17,887 bases of DNA from an uncultured Anaerotruncus sp. (lineage in GTDB: Bacteria; Bacillota; Clostridia; Oscillospirales; Ruminococcaceae): contig CAJUJI010000048.1 in assembly GCA_910586875.1 (NCBI GenBank), positions 1 through 17,887 of the forward strand, read 5' to 3'. Below the pieces are notes generated by a model. That model saw only the letters and a list, made by a program, of their open reading frames with translations. It searched no databases and was not told the DNA's origin. Numbering within the stretch: position 1 is the stretch's first letter; each line of letters begins with the position of its first letter. This document shows, one piece after another, positions 6,660 through 14,188 of the stretch. The position numbers and the translations under genes are program-made.

Positions 6660-7131
6660 ACGCTTCCACCAAGTCCGCCAACCGCGCGGTTTCTCCAAAG
6701 TGCAACAGCGGCACCTCTGCGAGCTTCAGCGGCAGGTCTGAAACCACCGCAAGCAGATTCTTTCTATCGCATACAGGCTTATCCGAAACTGCACCGCGCA
6801 CCACCTCAATTTTGGGATAGCCGGAATCTTTAAACCCCTCCAACAGCACCAAATCGAGCTGTGTGCAAAATGGCAGCAGCCACTCGACCGACGCATCACG
6901 GGTATCCATTACCAGCGAGAGCCGCTCGCCGGAAAATACAGCGGACAATTCTGCGCCCGCCTGCTTGTGCCGCCAGGAATCGGTGTCTGGGCGGTCCCCT
7001 TCAAAGCCATGTCCATCATGCTTGATCGCTCCAACCCGCAGCCCTCGCTGGCGAAGTTCTCGGATTAAAGCGGACATCACGGTGGTTTTCCCGCTATTTT
7101 TCACCCCGCTGATGGCAAGAATACAGCTCAT
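6637..7131 (-). CDS. mobB: Molybdopterin-guanine dinucleotide biosynthesis protein MobB
   Basis: MobB is a P-loop GTP-binding protein that assists MobA in attaching GMP to molybdopterin. The 164-residue protein starts MSCILAISGVKNSGKTT with the Walker A motif at residues 9-17, followed by 'VGAIKHDGH' and 'DTDSWRHKQAGA', both characteristic of MobB; 'LVLLEGFKDSGYPKIEV' is the later conserved segment. The ATG at 7131 is chosen because it overlaps the moeA stop as ATGA, and the P-loop then falls at the usual distance from the N-terminus; a 23-residue longer frame is open but would run inside moeA. It is coupled to moeA. Its stop lies inside the converging DUF4317 gene, with no terminator seen between them. 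Confidence 0.93.
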   Translation of the reverse strand: MSCILAISGVKNSGKTTVMSALIRELRQRGLRVGAIKHDGHGFEGDRPDTDSWRHKQAGAELSAVFSGERLSLVMDTRDASVEWLLPFCTQLDLVLLEGFKDSGYPKIEVVRGAVSDKPVCDRKNLLAVVSDLPLKLAEVPLLHFGETARLADLVEAFIQKFGC

Positions 7132-8354
7132 AGCAACACCACCCGCACCCGTTCTCCGCCTACAAGCGGCGGGGAGGACTGTGGAATATCCACAAAGCAA
7201 TTGCAGCCCGCCATGAGCAGCAGCGCCCCTGATGCGTGGTTGCCCGCTTGCAGATGCACCTGTCCATTCTCATAAAAGCTGCGCACAAACCGTCGCGCAC
7301 CACCGCCTTTTGGAAAGCTGCCGCAAAGGGTCGCCTCGCAGCTTTTCAGCAGCAGCTGTTTGTCCTTGCAAAGCGCCGCCAAAACCGGACGTACCACCAG
7401 TTCAAAGCTTGCAAGCGCTGCAAACGGATTGCCGGACAGACAAAGCAATAGCTTTTGCTGATACTCTGCACAGAGCAGCGGGCTGCCTGGTTTCATCCGC
7501 ACCCGCCAGAACAACCTGTTTGCGCCCAAATGCGCAAGCGCTTCATGCAGCTTATCGCGCGTGCCCACCGAAACACCGCCGGTCGTGAGCACAATATCCG
7601 CCTGCGCACAAGCCTGCGCCAGTGCTTGTGCAAGCGTCTCTGCCTCATCCGCGCAGGCTGGCAGGCAGACCGCCTCGAGCCCCAGCTCACGTATGCGCGC
7701 TTGCAGCAGATACCGGTTGCTGTTATAAATTTTGCCGGATGTCAGCGGCGTCCCCAACGGTGCAAGCTCGTCTCCTGTGCAAAGCAGCGCGACCTTTACC
7801 GGCGCGAGAACCGGCAGCTGTGCGAGTCCCGCGCTCGCCAAAATTCCCAGTCGTACCGCATCCAGACGCTCACCCGCCTGCACCAGTTGCGTGCCCGCCA
7901 AAAAATCTTCTCCGCAAAAGCAATAATTCTGCCAGGCTTTTACCGGCCGGAAAATTTGCACATAGTCTTCGCCATAATCCGTATCCTCCTGCCGCACGAC
8001 GCAGTCGCTTCCTGCCGGCATCCTTGCACCGGTCATAATCCGCACCGCTGTGTTAGGCGGCAATCGTTCGGCAAACGGAGCACCCGCATAGGCGACCCCC
8101 GCCACCGGCAGACGCACCGGCTGCTGGGATGCGCCGGCAATCTCCTGTGCACGCACGGCATAGCCATCCAATGGGGAGCGGTCGAATGGCGGACAGGCGA
8201 CCGGTGCGTAAACCGTGTTTGCTACCCGCCGCCCCAGCGTTTGCTCCAATGGCAATGTTTCGGTTCGCACCACTGGTTTGACATGCTTTTGCAGCAGTTC
8301 AACCGCCTGCTCCAGCTCCAACCCAACCGGATCGTTCTTCTCCATATCGGCCAC
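7128..8354 (-). CDS. moeA: Molybdopterin molybdenumtransferase MoeA
   Basis: MoeA inserts molybdate into adenylylated molybdopterin in the cytoplasm. The 408-residue protein carries the family hallmarks in order: 'PPFDRSPLDGYAVR' (near residue 58), 'IMTGARMPAGSDCVV' (near 105), 'CTGDEL' (near 191), 'TTGGVSVGTRDK' (near 255) and 'LSGNPFAALASFE' (near 304), covering the linker, molybdopterin-binding and C-terminal domains. Length is normal for MoeA. The start is either GTG at 8354 or ATG at 8345; an AGGAGAGGG site lies just ahead, close to the GTG. mobB follows with an ATGA overlap. No other molybdopterin gene or molybdoenzyme is in the window, so the earlier steps must be encoded elsewhere. 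A promoter candidate is at 8370-8398. Confidence 0.96.
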   Translation of the reverse strand: MADMEKNDPVGLELEQAVELLQKHVKPVVRTETLPLEQTLGRRVANTVYAPVACPPFDRSPLDGYAVRAQEIAGASQQPVRLPVAGVAYAGAPFAERLPPNTAVRIMTGARMPAGSDCVVRQEDTDYGEDYVQIFRPVKAWQNYCFCGEDFLAGTQLVQAGERLDAVRLGILASAGLAQLPVLAPVKVALLCTGDELAPLGTPLTSGKIYNSNRYLLQARIRELGLEAVCLPACADEAETLAQALAQACAQADIVLTTGGVSVGTRDKLHEALAHLGANRLFWRVRMKPGSPLLCAEYQQKLLLCLSGNPFAALASFELVVRPVLAALCKDKQLLLKSCEATLCGSFPKGGGARRFVRSFYENGQVHLQAGNHASGALLLMAGCNCFVDIPQSSPPLVGGERVRVVLL

Positions 8355-8369
8355 CCCTCTCCTGCCCCC

Positions 8370-8398
8370 ATTCTACCGCATTTCACCGAAAAATACAA
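8370..8398 (-). promoter_or_regulatory. Candidate promoter for moeA-mobB
   Basis: On the minus strand TTGTAT (8393-8398) and TAGAAT (8370-8375) are 17 bp apart. The -10 box matches five of six bases, the -35 only three. It ends 16 bp before the GTG start, so the leader would be very short. Confidence 0.5.
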
Positions 8399-8439
8399 TT
8401 GCCGCATCCTTCATATCATCGCTGAAAGGGGATGTTCTT

Positions 8440-9066
8440 ATCGATCACATTCAGGCGCTATCCGGCGCAAACGGTGAGCCAGAGCTGTTTGTCAACGGGA
8501 CCTTGCTGACCGTCTGGCTAGGCCAGCAGACCGGCCATCCAGAAATATTTCGGGGGCTCTATCCCGCTTGGGGCAGGCAGCTGCTTTGGCTGCATGAATG
8601 CAACTATATCTGGGAGCTGCTTTGCCAGCAGCAAGGGGTTCGCAACATTCCGATTCTGCTCTGCGGCGATGATCTGGATTTTTCCTGCACCATCCTGTTA
8701 GCGCAAACGAGATTTTCTCAGGACAGCGTCTGCTGGGAAAAAATCGGGGAACGTTTGCTAGAAAACTGGGCGCTTACAGACGAGCTTCGCAGCGGCATTC
8801 TACACACCGAAAGCTGGTCAGAAGCGGACTGGGCAAATTATGGGAGCTCCCTCGCCTGGTGCCAGCCAAACGACCTTATATGGCAACAATGGATCCATGC
8901 CCATTGGCAAGACGAATCCGACCGCCGCATCCGCAATTATACCCACCCCTATCTGCAACGGCCGGAGAATATCGGGTGGCTGCCGGTTCCGGCGCTGACC
9001 TTTCCAAAGGACGAATATCTTCGCTGTGTCGCACACTTTCGCTCTGCGCTCTATCGTTTTGACTGA
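8440..9066 (+). CDS. Trp-rich protein of unknown function with non-standard start
   Basis: The frame is open from inside moeA to the TGA at 9064-9066, and the credible protein part is about 208 residues. I recognise no family. It is rich in Trp (12 residues) and contains no Met at all, with local patterns such as 'GEPELFVNGTLLTVWLG', 'LLWLHECNYIWELL' and 'WLPVPALTFPKDEYLRC'. It has no signal peptide and is probably soluble. The start is the oddity: no in-frame ATG, GTG or TTG lies between the moeA start region and TTG at 8503. An AAGGGGA ribosome binding site (8426-8432) stands 7 bp before an ATC codon at 8440, used here as the tentative start. Either ATC initiates, or a start codon was lost. 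The gene converges on otnC with a shared terminator. Confidence 0.6.
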   Translation: MDHIQALSGANGEPELFVNGTLLTVWLGQQTGHPEIFRGLYPAWGRQLLWLHECNYIWELLCQQQGVRNIPILLCGDDLDFSCTILLAQTRFSQDSVCWEKIGERLLENWALTDELRSGILHTESWSEADWANYGSSLAWCQPNDLIWQQWIHAHWQDESDRRIRNYTHPYLQRPENIGWLPVPALTFPKDEYLRCVAHFRSALYRFD

Positions 9067-9098
9067 CTGGATCATCGTGTGAAAACATGGATACAATG

Positions 9099-9137
9099 GT
9101 AAAAAGAAAAAGCCTCGAAAGAGGCTTTTTCTTTTAC
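9099..9137. terminator. Bidirectional terminator between converging genes
   Basis: A stem of about 17 bp (9099-9116 with 9121-9137, one bulged A) is closed by a GAAA tetraloop on the plus strand; the outer part is A-run against T-run, so both strands read a GC-core hairpin followed by T. It serves the unknown gene ending at 9066 and the leftward otnC ending at 9146. Confidence 0.85.
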
Positions 9138-9145
9138 ACAATTGT

Positions 9146-9754
9146 TTAATGAATCAACATCTGTTCCCGCTCCGGCTCGTTGCGCAGCATCCAGGCGATC
9201 CTTGCGCTTTCCTCCAGCTCCTCCAGCGCAAAATACGCCTCCATCATAGAGGGTGCGCCCACAATCGGGCCGTGATTCTTCAGCAGATATCCATTGCTTT
9301 CACACAGGCTTTCGCGGAACAACCGAAAAAGCTCTTCACTGCCTGGTGCAGCATAGGGGGTCAGTGCAACACAGCCCAGCTTCATGCCCAAATAGGGGGT
9401 ATAAGGTGGGATAGCGTTTTTCGCATCCAGATGCGGCAGACAGGACCAAAGGGTCGCATAGGTGCTATGGGTATGGATCACCGCTTGTATCGCGGGATTC
9501 TTTTGATACAGGGCGCGGTGCAGCTCAAACTCCTTGCTCGCCTTGCGCTGGTCGAGCGGCTTGCCATCCAGCGCAACGCACGCAAAGTCCGCCACAGATA
9601 AATTGCCAAAGCAGGTGCCGCTTGCACTGATGTAAACGGCGCCCTCATGCAGCAGGCTGAGGTTGGCGGAGGAGCCGCTTGTTTTTCCACGGTCATAAAG
9701 CGAGCGGGCAACCCATACCGCCTGTTCCAGCTTTTTTTGCAGGCTGTTCTCCAT
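9146..9754 (-). CDS. otnC: Class II aldolase family, probable 3-oxo-tetronate 4-phosphate decarboxylase
   Basis: A 202-residue class II aldolase/adducin-fold protein. It shows the zinc-site pattern of the family: 'HTH' at residues 94-96, a third His at about 161 ('KNHGPIVG'), and the catalytic-type Glu at about 75 in 'KASKEFELH'. The fold includes L-fuculose-phosphate and L-ribulose-phosphate enzymes, but linkage to an OtnK-type kinase (26-bp gap, same strand) favours OtnC, which decarboxylates 3-oxo-tetronate 4-phosphate to dihydroxyacetone phosphate in catabolism of erythronate or threonate. The ATG at 9754 is chosen because AGAGGAGGTG lies 6 bp ahead; an earlier start at 9784 would overlap the kinase stop and lacks such a site. 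The product is cytoplasmic. Confidence 0.85.
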   Translation of the reverse strand: MENSLQKKLEQAVWVARSLYDRGKTSGSSANLSLLHEGAVYISASGTCFGNLSVADFACVALDGKPLDQRKASKEFELHRALYQKNPAIQAVIHTHSTYATLWSCLPHLDAKNAIPPYTPYLGMKLGCVALTPYAAPGSEELFRLFRESLCESNGYLLKNHGPIVGAPSMMEAYFALEELEESARIAWMLRNEPEREQMLIH

Positions 9755-9780
9755 TAAGAACACCTCCTCTTGCGCTTTTA

Positions 9781-11037
9781 TCAAGATTCCTTTAAGGTTT
9801 TTAAGAAGAAGTCCGGCGCACCGAAATTACCGGATTTGAGCACCAGTCGCAGATGCGGATTCTGAATCGGTACCATGATCGGAACTCCAGGTGCAACATT
9901 TTCGCCGATATAAAATGCGTCATAGCCCAGCGCTTGGGTAACGGCGCCGGAGGTTTCGCCGCCGGCGGAGATTAGACGGGTGCATCCCGCCTTTGCTGCA
10001 CGCTGTGCCAGCGCCGCAAAGGTCTGCTCCAGCCGGCCGGCATCCTGCTCGCCAGCCTGCTCCACACAGCCGCCACTGCCCGCACTATACAGCAGCAGGT
10101 CCTCCTGGGGATGCGCCTGAATGAACTGCCAGAGGCTTTCTATACTTTGCTCCCCGCTGGCAAGCTTTGCAGGGCTGACCATCACGCCCTTGCCACCCGC
10201 TTCCAGATAGGTTTTCACCTGTCCGCGGGTCGCTACGGAGCAGCTGCCTGCAAACATCAGACGGGCTGTCTCCTCATAATCGCCGAAGTCTGGGGCGGCA
10301 ACCGCGCCGCTTTTCGTCCAGTAGTGGGCAAGTTCTGCTGCAAGTCCGCTTCCTCCGGTCATAAACCGGATGCCATCAAACGCCTGTGCAATCTGTTGGC
10401 CCTGTTCAGGCGCAAAGAAATCGACCGCCAGATAGAAATGCTTCTGTTCCTGCTGATAGGCCGCGACCCTTGCGCGGATTTCCTCCGGCTTCCCTAGCAG
10501 GTCGTGGGTTATTTTATAGCAGGGGTATTTGCCCTGCTCTTTCATCAGCTCACACAAATCGCTCGCCCACATCGGGGTTAGCGGATGGTTTTTCATATGG
10601 CTTTCTGCCAGGGGCACTCCATCGACATATAAAATGCCATCCTTGACAGCGCGCTTGTTCACCAGCAGCGAGGGGCAAATGATGGTACAGGGGATCTCAT
10701 ACCGCTCGAGAACCGCATCAATGACCGGCCCGATGTTACCCTTTGGGGTGGAATCAAAGGTGGAGCAGTATTTAAAATAAAGCGTTTGTGCGCCATGCTC
10801 CCGCAACCAATCGAATGCAGCCAATGAATCCTGTACCGCCTGTGCAGTCTCCTGGGTCCGCGATTTCAGCGCAATTACCACCGCGCCAAACTCCTCGGAA
10901 AATTTCATATCTGCGGCGGGCAGCCCATTGCTGAGCACCGTCCGAATGCCGTTCGCCACCAAAAATGATGCGATATCCCCTGCACCGGTAAAATCGTCCG
11001 CCACACAGCCAATCAGCAGCCGTTTTTCTTGAACCAT
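9781..11037 (-). CDS. otnK: Four-carbon acid sugar kinase, probable 3-oxo-tetronate kinase
   Basis: A 418-residue member of the DUF1537 kinase family, which phosphorylates four-carbon acid sugars at the 4-position. The N-terminal substrate domain starts 'IGCVADDFTGAGDIASFL' (residues 9-26), the most conserved family motif; later come 'KYCSTFDSTPKGNIGP' and 'CPSLLVNKRAVKDG'. The C-terminal nucleotide domain carries 'FAGSCSVATRGQV' and 'LISAGGETSGAVTQALG'. Length is as expected for OtnK. The ATG at 11037 has an AGGAGG site just upstream; the open frame extends 48 codons further but runs through the promoter at 11109-11138 and looks non-coding. With otnC it forms the kinase-decarboxylase core of the tetronate pathway; the NAD-dependent dehydrogenase that normally supplies the substrate is not in the window. 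Confidence 0.93.
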   Translation of the reverse strand: MVQEKRLLIGCVADDFTGAGDIASFLVANGIRTVLSNGLPAADMKFSEEFGAVVIALKSRTQETAQAVQDSLAAFDWLREHGAQTLYFKYCSTFDSTPKGNIGPVIDAVLERYEIPCTIICPSLLVNKRAVKDGILYVDGVPLAESHMKNHPLTPMWASDLCELMKEQGKYPCYKITHDLLGKPEEIRARVAAYQQEQKHFYLAVDFFAPEQGQQIAQAFDGIRFMTGGSGLAAELAHYWTKSGAVAAPDFGDYEETARLMFAGSCSVATRGQVKTYLEAGGKGVMVSPAKLASGEQSIESLWQFIQAHPQEDLLLYSAGSGGCVEQAGEQDAGRLEQTFAALAQRAAKAGCTRLISAGGETSGAVTQALGYDAFYIGENVAPGVPIMVPIQNPHLRLVLKSGNFGAPDFFLKTLKES

Positions 11038-11108
11038 TTGCAGCCCTCCTGTTTTTTCCAGGGGCAATGATGCCTTCTGGTATTTGATAAGTACATCCAC
11101 TATCCTAT

Positions 11109-11138
11109 ATCTTACCATTCTGACGGTGCCACTGTCAA
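11109..11138 (-). promoter_or_regulatory. Promoter for otnK-otnC
   Basis: On the minus strand a perfect TTGACA (11133-11138) is followed after 18 bp by TAAGAT (11109-11114), four of six matches. It lies 72 bp ahead of the otnK start. The inverted repeat at 11156-11187 ends 17 bp upstream. Confidence 0.6.
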
Positions 11139-11155
11139 CCGGCAAAGGCGGCAAA

Positions 11156-11187
11156 GCGGCTATGTCAACGTAAATTGACATAGCCGC
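11156..11187. repeat. 13-bp inverted repeat, terminator or operator
   Basis: The arms GCGGCTATGTCAA (11156-11168) and TTGACATAGCCGC (11175-11187) are perfect complements around a 6-base spacer. Read leftward it follows the dipeptidase stop (11217) by 29 bp and is followed by TTT only, so it would be a weak terminator. Its position just upstream of the otnK promoter and its symmetric TATGTCAA/TTGACATA core also suit an operator for a regulator of the otn genes. The sequence alone does not decide. Confidence 0.6.
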
Positions 11188-11216
11188 CCCTTAGATGGTC
11201 TTATGCACTGCTGCAT

Positions 11217-12161
11217 TTAGGAAACCGTCTGAGAATACCTTGTAAAAAATTCGATCGCATTGGTATAAAAAATCCGCTCGGCAATCCTCGCACCAAACCG
11301 CCTGCATAGCATCGGATACAGCTCCCGCAGCCGCTCGCCCGGCTGGAGCCAGGTAGGGACATCCGCTCCATCATAGTCCGAGCCGAGCGCCAGCACATGC
11401 TCCCCGCCCAGCTGCAAAAAATGCTCGATATGCGCTGCCAATTGCGCAAAATCCGGGTCCGGCTGGTCTGAAATAAAATGGGTGCAGAGGTTGATTCCCA
11501 CCAACCCGCCAGCCTCTGCAATCCGGCAAAACTGCGCGTCGGTCAGGTTGCGCGGATGGGGGTGTACCGCTCGCGCATTGCTGTGGGTGGCGATGAACGG
11601 TCGTTTTGCAAGCTCTGCCACCTCCCAAAAGCCGCAATCGTTCAGATGGGAAACATCCACGACAATCCCCGCCTGTTCCAGCAGCGCGATTGCCTGCCGC
11701 CCAAAGCTGGTCAAGCCCTGTTCGGTTAGATTGCCGCTGCCCAGCTCGTTTGCGCCGTTCCAGGTGAGCGTGAGCACCCTTACACCACACTCAGCCAGCC
11801 TGCGCACCCGCGAAGGCTGGCCCGCCAGCACCGAGCCCCCCTCTACCGTCAACATGGCCGCCACCTTGCCGCAGGCAAGCGCCGCTTCTATTTCGCCGGC
11901 GGTGCGCACTTGCACAAGTCGCGACGGGTTTTCCTCCAGCTGGCGCAGAAAATAGCGGTAATGATCCTCAAAATAATCGACCGCAGCCTGGCCGCGGTAT
12001 TCGTCCGGCAAAAAAATGGCAAAGCACTGGCACCAACCCTGCCCCATTCGTTCAAGCGCGAGGTGCGCATGGTTGCTGCACAGCCGGTTGTCGCCTGGCT
12101 TTAAACGCTCACCGGTATGTAAACGGGTCAAAGTGTCGCAGTGCAGGTCAAATAAATACAT
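11217..12161 (-). CDS. M19-family membrane dipeptidase-type zinc peptidase
   Basis: A 314-residue TIM-barrel metallopeptidase of the M19 (renal dipeptidase) family, which hydrolyses dipeptides, including some with a D-residue, using two zinc ions. Ligand motifs visible are 'DLHCDT' (H7, D9), 'LTVEGG' (bridging Glu, near residue 106), 'DVSHLNDCGF' (near 170), 'IATHSNARAVHPHPRNL' (near 190) and 'LGSDYDG' (near 260). No signal peptide is seen, so it is probably cytoplasmic, as is common in Firmicutes. The ATG at 12161 is preceded by AGGAGG with 5 bp spacing and overlaps the 3' end of yraN by 14 bp, so it is translationally linked to the housekeeping operon upstream. The physiological substrate is unknown. 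Confidence 0.93.
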   Translation of the reverse strand: MYLFDLHCDTLTRLHTGERLKPGDNRLCSNHAHLALERMGQGWCQCFAIFLPDEYRGQAAVDYFEDHYRYFLRQLEENPSRLVQVRTAGEIEAALACGKVAAMLTVEGGSVLAGQPSRVRRLAECGVRVLTLTWNGANELGSGNLTEQGLTSFGRQAIALLEQAGIVVDVSHLNDCGFWEVAELAKRPFIATHSNARAVHPHPRNLTDAQFCRIAEAGGLVGINLCTHFISDQPDPDFAQLAAHIEHFLQLGGEHVLALGSDYDGADVPTWLQPGERLRELYPMLCRRFGARIAERIFYTNAIEFFTRYSQTVS

Positions 12162-12549
12162 CCTGTCCTCCTGTATCATAAGCGCCTATCAAATGGGACC
12201 AATGCACCACCTCTAAAGCATTGGTACGCGCTGTAACCACCTCAAAAATATCGTAGCGAGGCTGATACTCTCCTGTATTATATATGCCGTTTTCCTTCAG
12301 ATAAGACACCGACGCGAGCATGATGCGCTTTTGCTGCGCCCGTGAAACCGCCTCGGCAGGCTGCTCATAGCCGTCTTGCACGCGGCTTTTCACCTCGATA
12401 AACGCGATCACCTCAGCGCGGCGGGCGATGATGTCAATTTCAAAATGGCCCGCATAGTAGTTTTGTGCAAGAATTTCGTAGCCGGCCTCCTGCAAGCGTG
12501 CACAGGCGAACGCCTCACCCTGGCTGCCCCGTTTACGCGTCTGTACCAT
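12148..12549 (-). CDS. yraN: YraN/UPF0102 family nuclease-like protein
   Basis: A 133-residue protein of the UPF0102 (YraN) family, which has a restriction-endonuclease-like fold and is found in most bacteria, often beside rnhB. Its precise role is not established. The D...ExK core is intact: 'HFEIDIIARR' gives D39 and 'AFIEVKSR' gives E52 and K54. The N-terminal 'RGSQGEAFACARLQEAGYEIL' is the usual family opening. ATG at 12549 is preferred over 12555 because AGGAGG then lies 6 bp ahead instead of touching the start. The gene overlaps rnhB by 17 bp and the dipeptidase gene by 14 bp, so it is inside a tightly coupled chain. Confidence 0.92.
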   Translation of the reverse strand: MVQTRKRGSQGEAFACARLQEAGYEILAQNYYAGHFEIDIIARRAEVIAFIEVKSRVQDGYEQPAEAVSRAQQKRIMLASVSYLKENGIYNTGEYQPRYDIFEVVTARTNALEVVHWSHLIGAYDTGGQDVFI

Positions 12550-13159
12550 CTGCATCCTCCTGAGGTTGTAGCTTTTTTAAAAAGGTGCGCCGGTGTACTG
12601 GTGAGATTCCATGCTCCTTTAGCATTTCATAGTGCAGTTTGGTGCCATAGCCTTTGTGTTGGGCGAACCGATAAGCGGGATATTGGACGTCCAGCTCCCT
12701 CATATAGCGGTCACGGGCGACCTTCGCCAAAATAGACGCCGCCGCAATGGAGGCGCTTGTTCCGTCGCCTCCCACGATGGTTTTGCAGCAGATGCCCTTT
12801 GGAAATTTGGGGTCACAATTGCCGTCCACCAGCACCAGCGCCGGCTGCAAGGATAGCCCTGCGACCGCCCGCCGCATCGCTAACATAGATGCTTGCAGAA
12901 TATTCAGCCGGTCGATCTCCTCCACCGTTGCGGTAGCGATACAGTAATACAGTGCAGCTGCTGTAATTTCGTCGTAAAGCTTTTCGCGCTTCTTTTCGCT
13001 GAGCTTTTTAGAGTCGTCGATACCCTCTATCCGCAGCCCTTGCGGCAGGATGACAGCGGCCGCGTAAACATCGCCTGCCAGCGGGCCGCGTCCGGCCTCA
13101 TCCACCCCGCAGACGCTAGCAATCCCCTGCTGATAGGCCGCCTGCTCATACGCATACAT
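12533..13159 (-). CDS. rnhB: Ribonuclease HII
   Basis: RNase HII cuts the RNA strand of RNA-DNA hybrids and removes single ribonucleotides from DNA. The 208-residue protein carries the signature 'CGVDEAGRGPLAGDVYAAAV' (residues 17-36) with acidic residues D20 and E21, the conserved 'DSKKLSEKKRE' (near residue 52), 'LVDGN' (near 107) and 'ASILAKVARDRYM' (near 136), and the usual C-terminal 'YRFAQHKGYGT' stretch. ATG at 13159 is selected because AGGAGG lies 6 bp ahead and the signature then falls at its normal place; the longer open frame to 13222 runs inside rbgA. It overlaps rbgA by 14 bp and yraN by 17 bp. The rbgA-rnhB order is conserved in Firmicutes. Confidence 0.97.
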   Translation of the reverse strand: MYAYEQAAYQQGIASVCGVDEAGRGPLAGDVYAAAVILPQGLRIEGIDDSKKLSEKKREKLYDEITAAALYYCIATATVEEIDRLNILQASMLAMRRAVAGLSLQPALVLVDGNCDPKFPKGICCKTIVGGDGTSASIAAASILAKVARDRYMRELDVQYPAYRFAQHKGYGTKLHYEMLKEHGISPVHRRTFLKKLQPQEDADGTDA

Positions 13160-14051
13160 CGGTATCCTCCTCTGGGGCACAGTCGAGCGTAATCTTTCCC
13201 AGCTTGCCGCTGCGAAACTCATCCAGAATTGTAATCGCGGCGCGTTCGGTATTCACCTCACCGCCGGAAATCAGCATTCCGCGCTTGCGTCCCACCAGAC
13301 ACAGCAGCTCATAAGCGTCCAGTCCATCACTTTCCTCCGGCTGAATACGGTAGCGGGCTGCCAAAAGCGACGCATATTGCTCGCGCAGCAGCCACAGCAG
13401 CCGCATCGCCAACAGCTCCACATCCAGCACGTCGTCTTTAATCGCGCCGGTAAACGCCAACCGCTCTCCTACCAGCGGATCCTCAAATTTCGGCCAGAGC
13501 ACACCAGGCATGTCCAGCAGCTCCACCCCATTTTCCAACGTCACCCACTGTTGTCCGCGGGTAACGCCCGGCCGGTCCGCCACCTTGGTGCGGCGGGAGC
13601 CCGCCAGCCGGTTGATCAGCGAGGATTTCCCCACATTGGGCACCCCGACAATCATCATGCGGATGGGCTGTCCTGACATTCCTCTTTCCGCGCGGCGTTT
13701 GAGCTGTTCGGATAGGGTGGCGCGCACCAGCGGCAAAAATGCTTTCAGTCCTTTTCCGCTGCGGCAGTCGGTCGCAATTGCGGGGATGTTCTGACGCGCA
13801 TAATAGGCAAGCCATTTTTTTGTCTGTACCTCGTCGGCCGAGTCGCACTTATTTAATAAGATCATCCGCGGCTTCCGGCCCACCAGCCGGTCAATCTCCG
13901 GATTCCGGCTGGAAGCGGGAATGCGCGCATCAATCAATTCAACCACGATGTCCACCAGCTTTAGCCGCGCCTCCATCAGCCGGCGGGTCTTGGTCATGTG
14001 ACCAGGGAACCACTGAATCGATGGAATCGGCGCCATCGGTTGTCCGTCCAT
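13146..14051 (-). CDS. rbgA: Ribosome biogenesis GTPase RbgA (YlqF)
   Basis: RbgA is a circularly permuted GTPase required for late assembly of the 50S ribosomal subunit. The 301-residue protein has the motif order typical of the family: G4 'NKCD' at residues 67-70 comes before G1 'GVPNVGKSS' at 136-144 and G3 'DMPG' at 180-183. The N-terminus has the family hallmark 'IQWFPGHMTKTRR' (12-24), and the C-terminal domain follows at about 200-290. The ATG at 14051 has AGGAGG 6 bp ahead; an internal Met at residue 6 is less well placed. It is the first gene of the overlapping rbgA-rnhB-yraN-dipeptidase chain, with a 137-bp gap to the unknown gene upstream that may hold a promoter. Confidence 0.96.
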   Translation of the reverse strand: MDGQPMAPIPSIQWFPGHMTKTRRLMEARLKLVDIVVELIDARIPASSRNPEIDRLVGRKPRMILLNKCDSADEVQTKKWLAYYARQNIPAIATDCRSGKGLKAFLPLVRATLSEQLKRRAERGMSGQPIRMMIVGVPNVGKSSLINRLAGSRRTKVADRPGVTRGQQWVTLENGVELLDMPGVLWPKFEDPLVGERLAFTGAIKDDVLDVELLAMRLLWLLREQYASLLAARYRIQPEESDGLDAYELLCLVGRKRGMLISGGEVNTERAAITILDEFRSGKLGKITLDCAPEEDTDVCV

Positions 14052-14188
14052 GTATTTCCTCCTATTGCTTCTCTATTCGCCCGCCGCGAGACACACCAAA
14101 TATGCAAAAGCTCGGTTGGCTTTCTGCCCTAGCTCAAGCACCATCTTCGATGGTCGGCCTGCACACGGCTGTAATCATAACACGCTTA

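Noticed and set aside
7455..8477. Long open frame of 340 codons on the plus strand
   Set aside because: It is antisense to moeA, is rich in Arg, Gln and His in a way typical of the complement of a GC-rich gene, and shows no motif.
14140..14154. 6-bp hairpin between the acidic gene and rbgA
   Set aside because: It is short and has no T run, so there is no support for a terminator or regulatory element.
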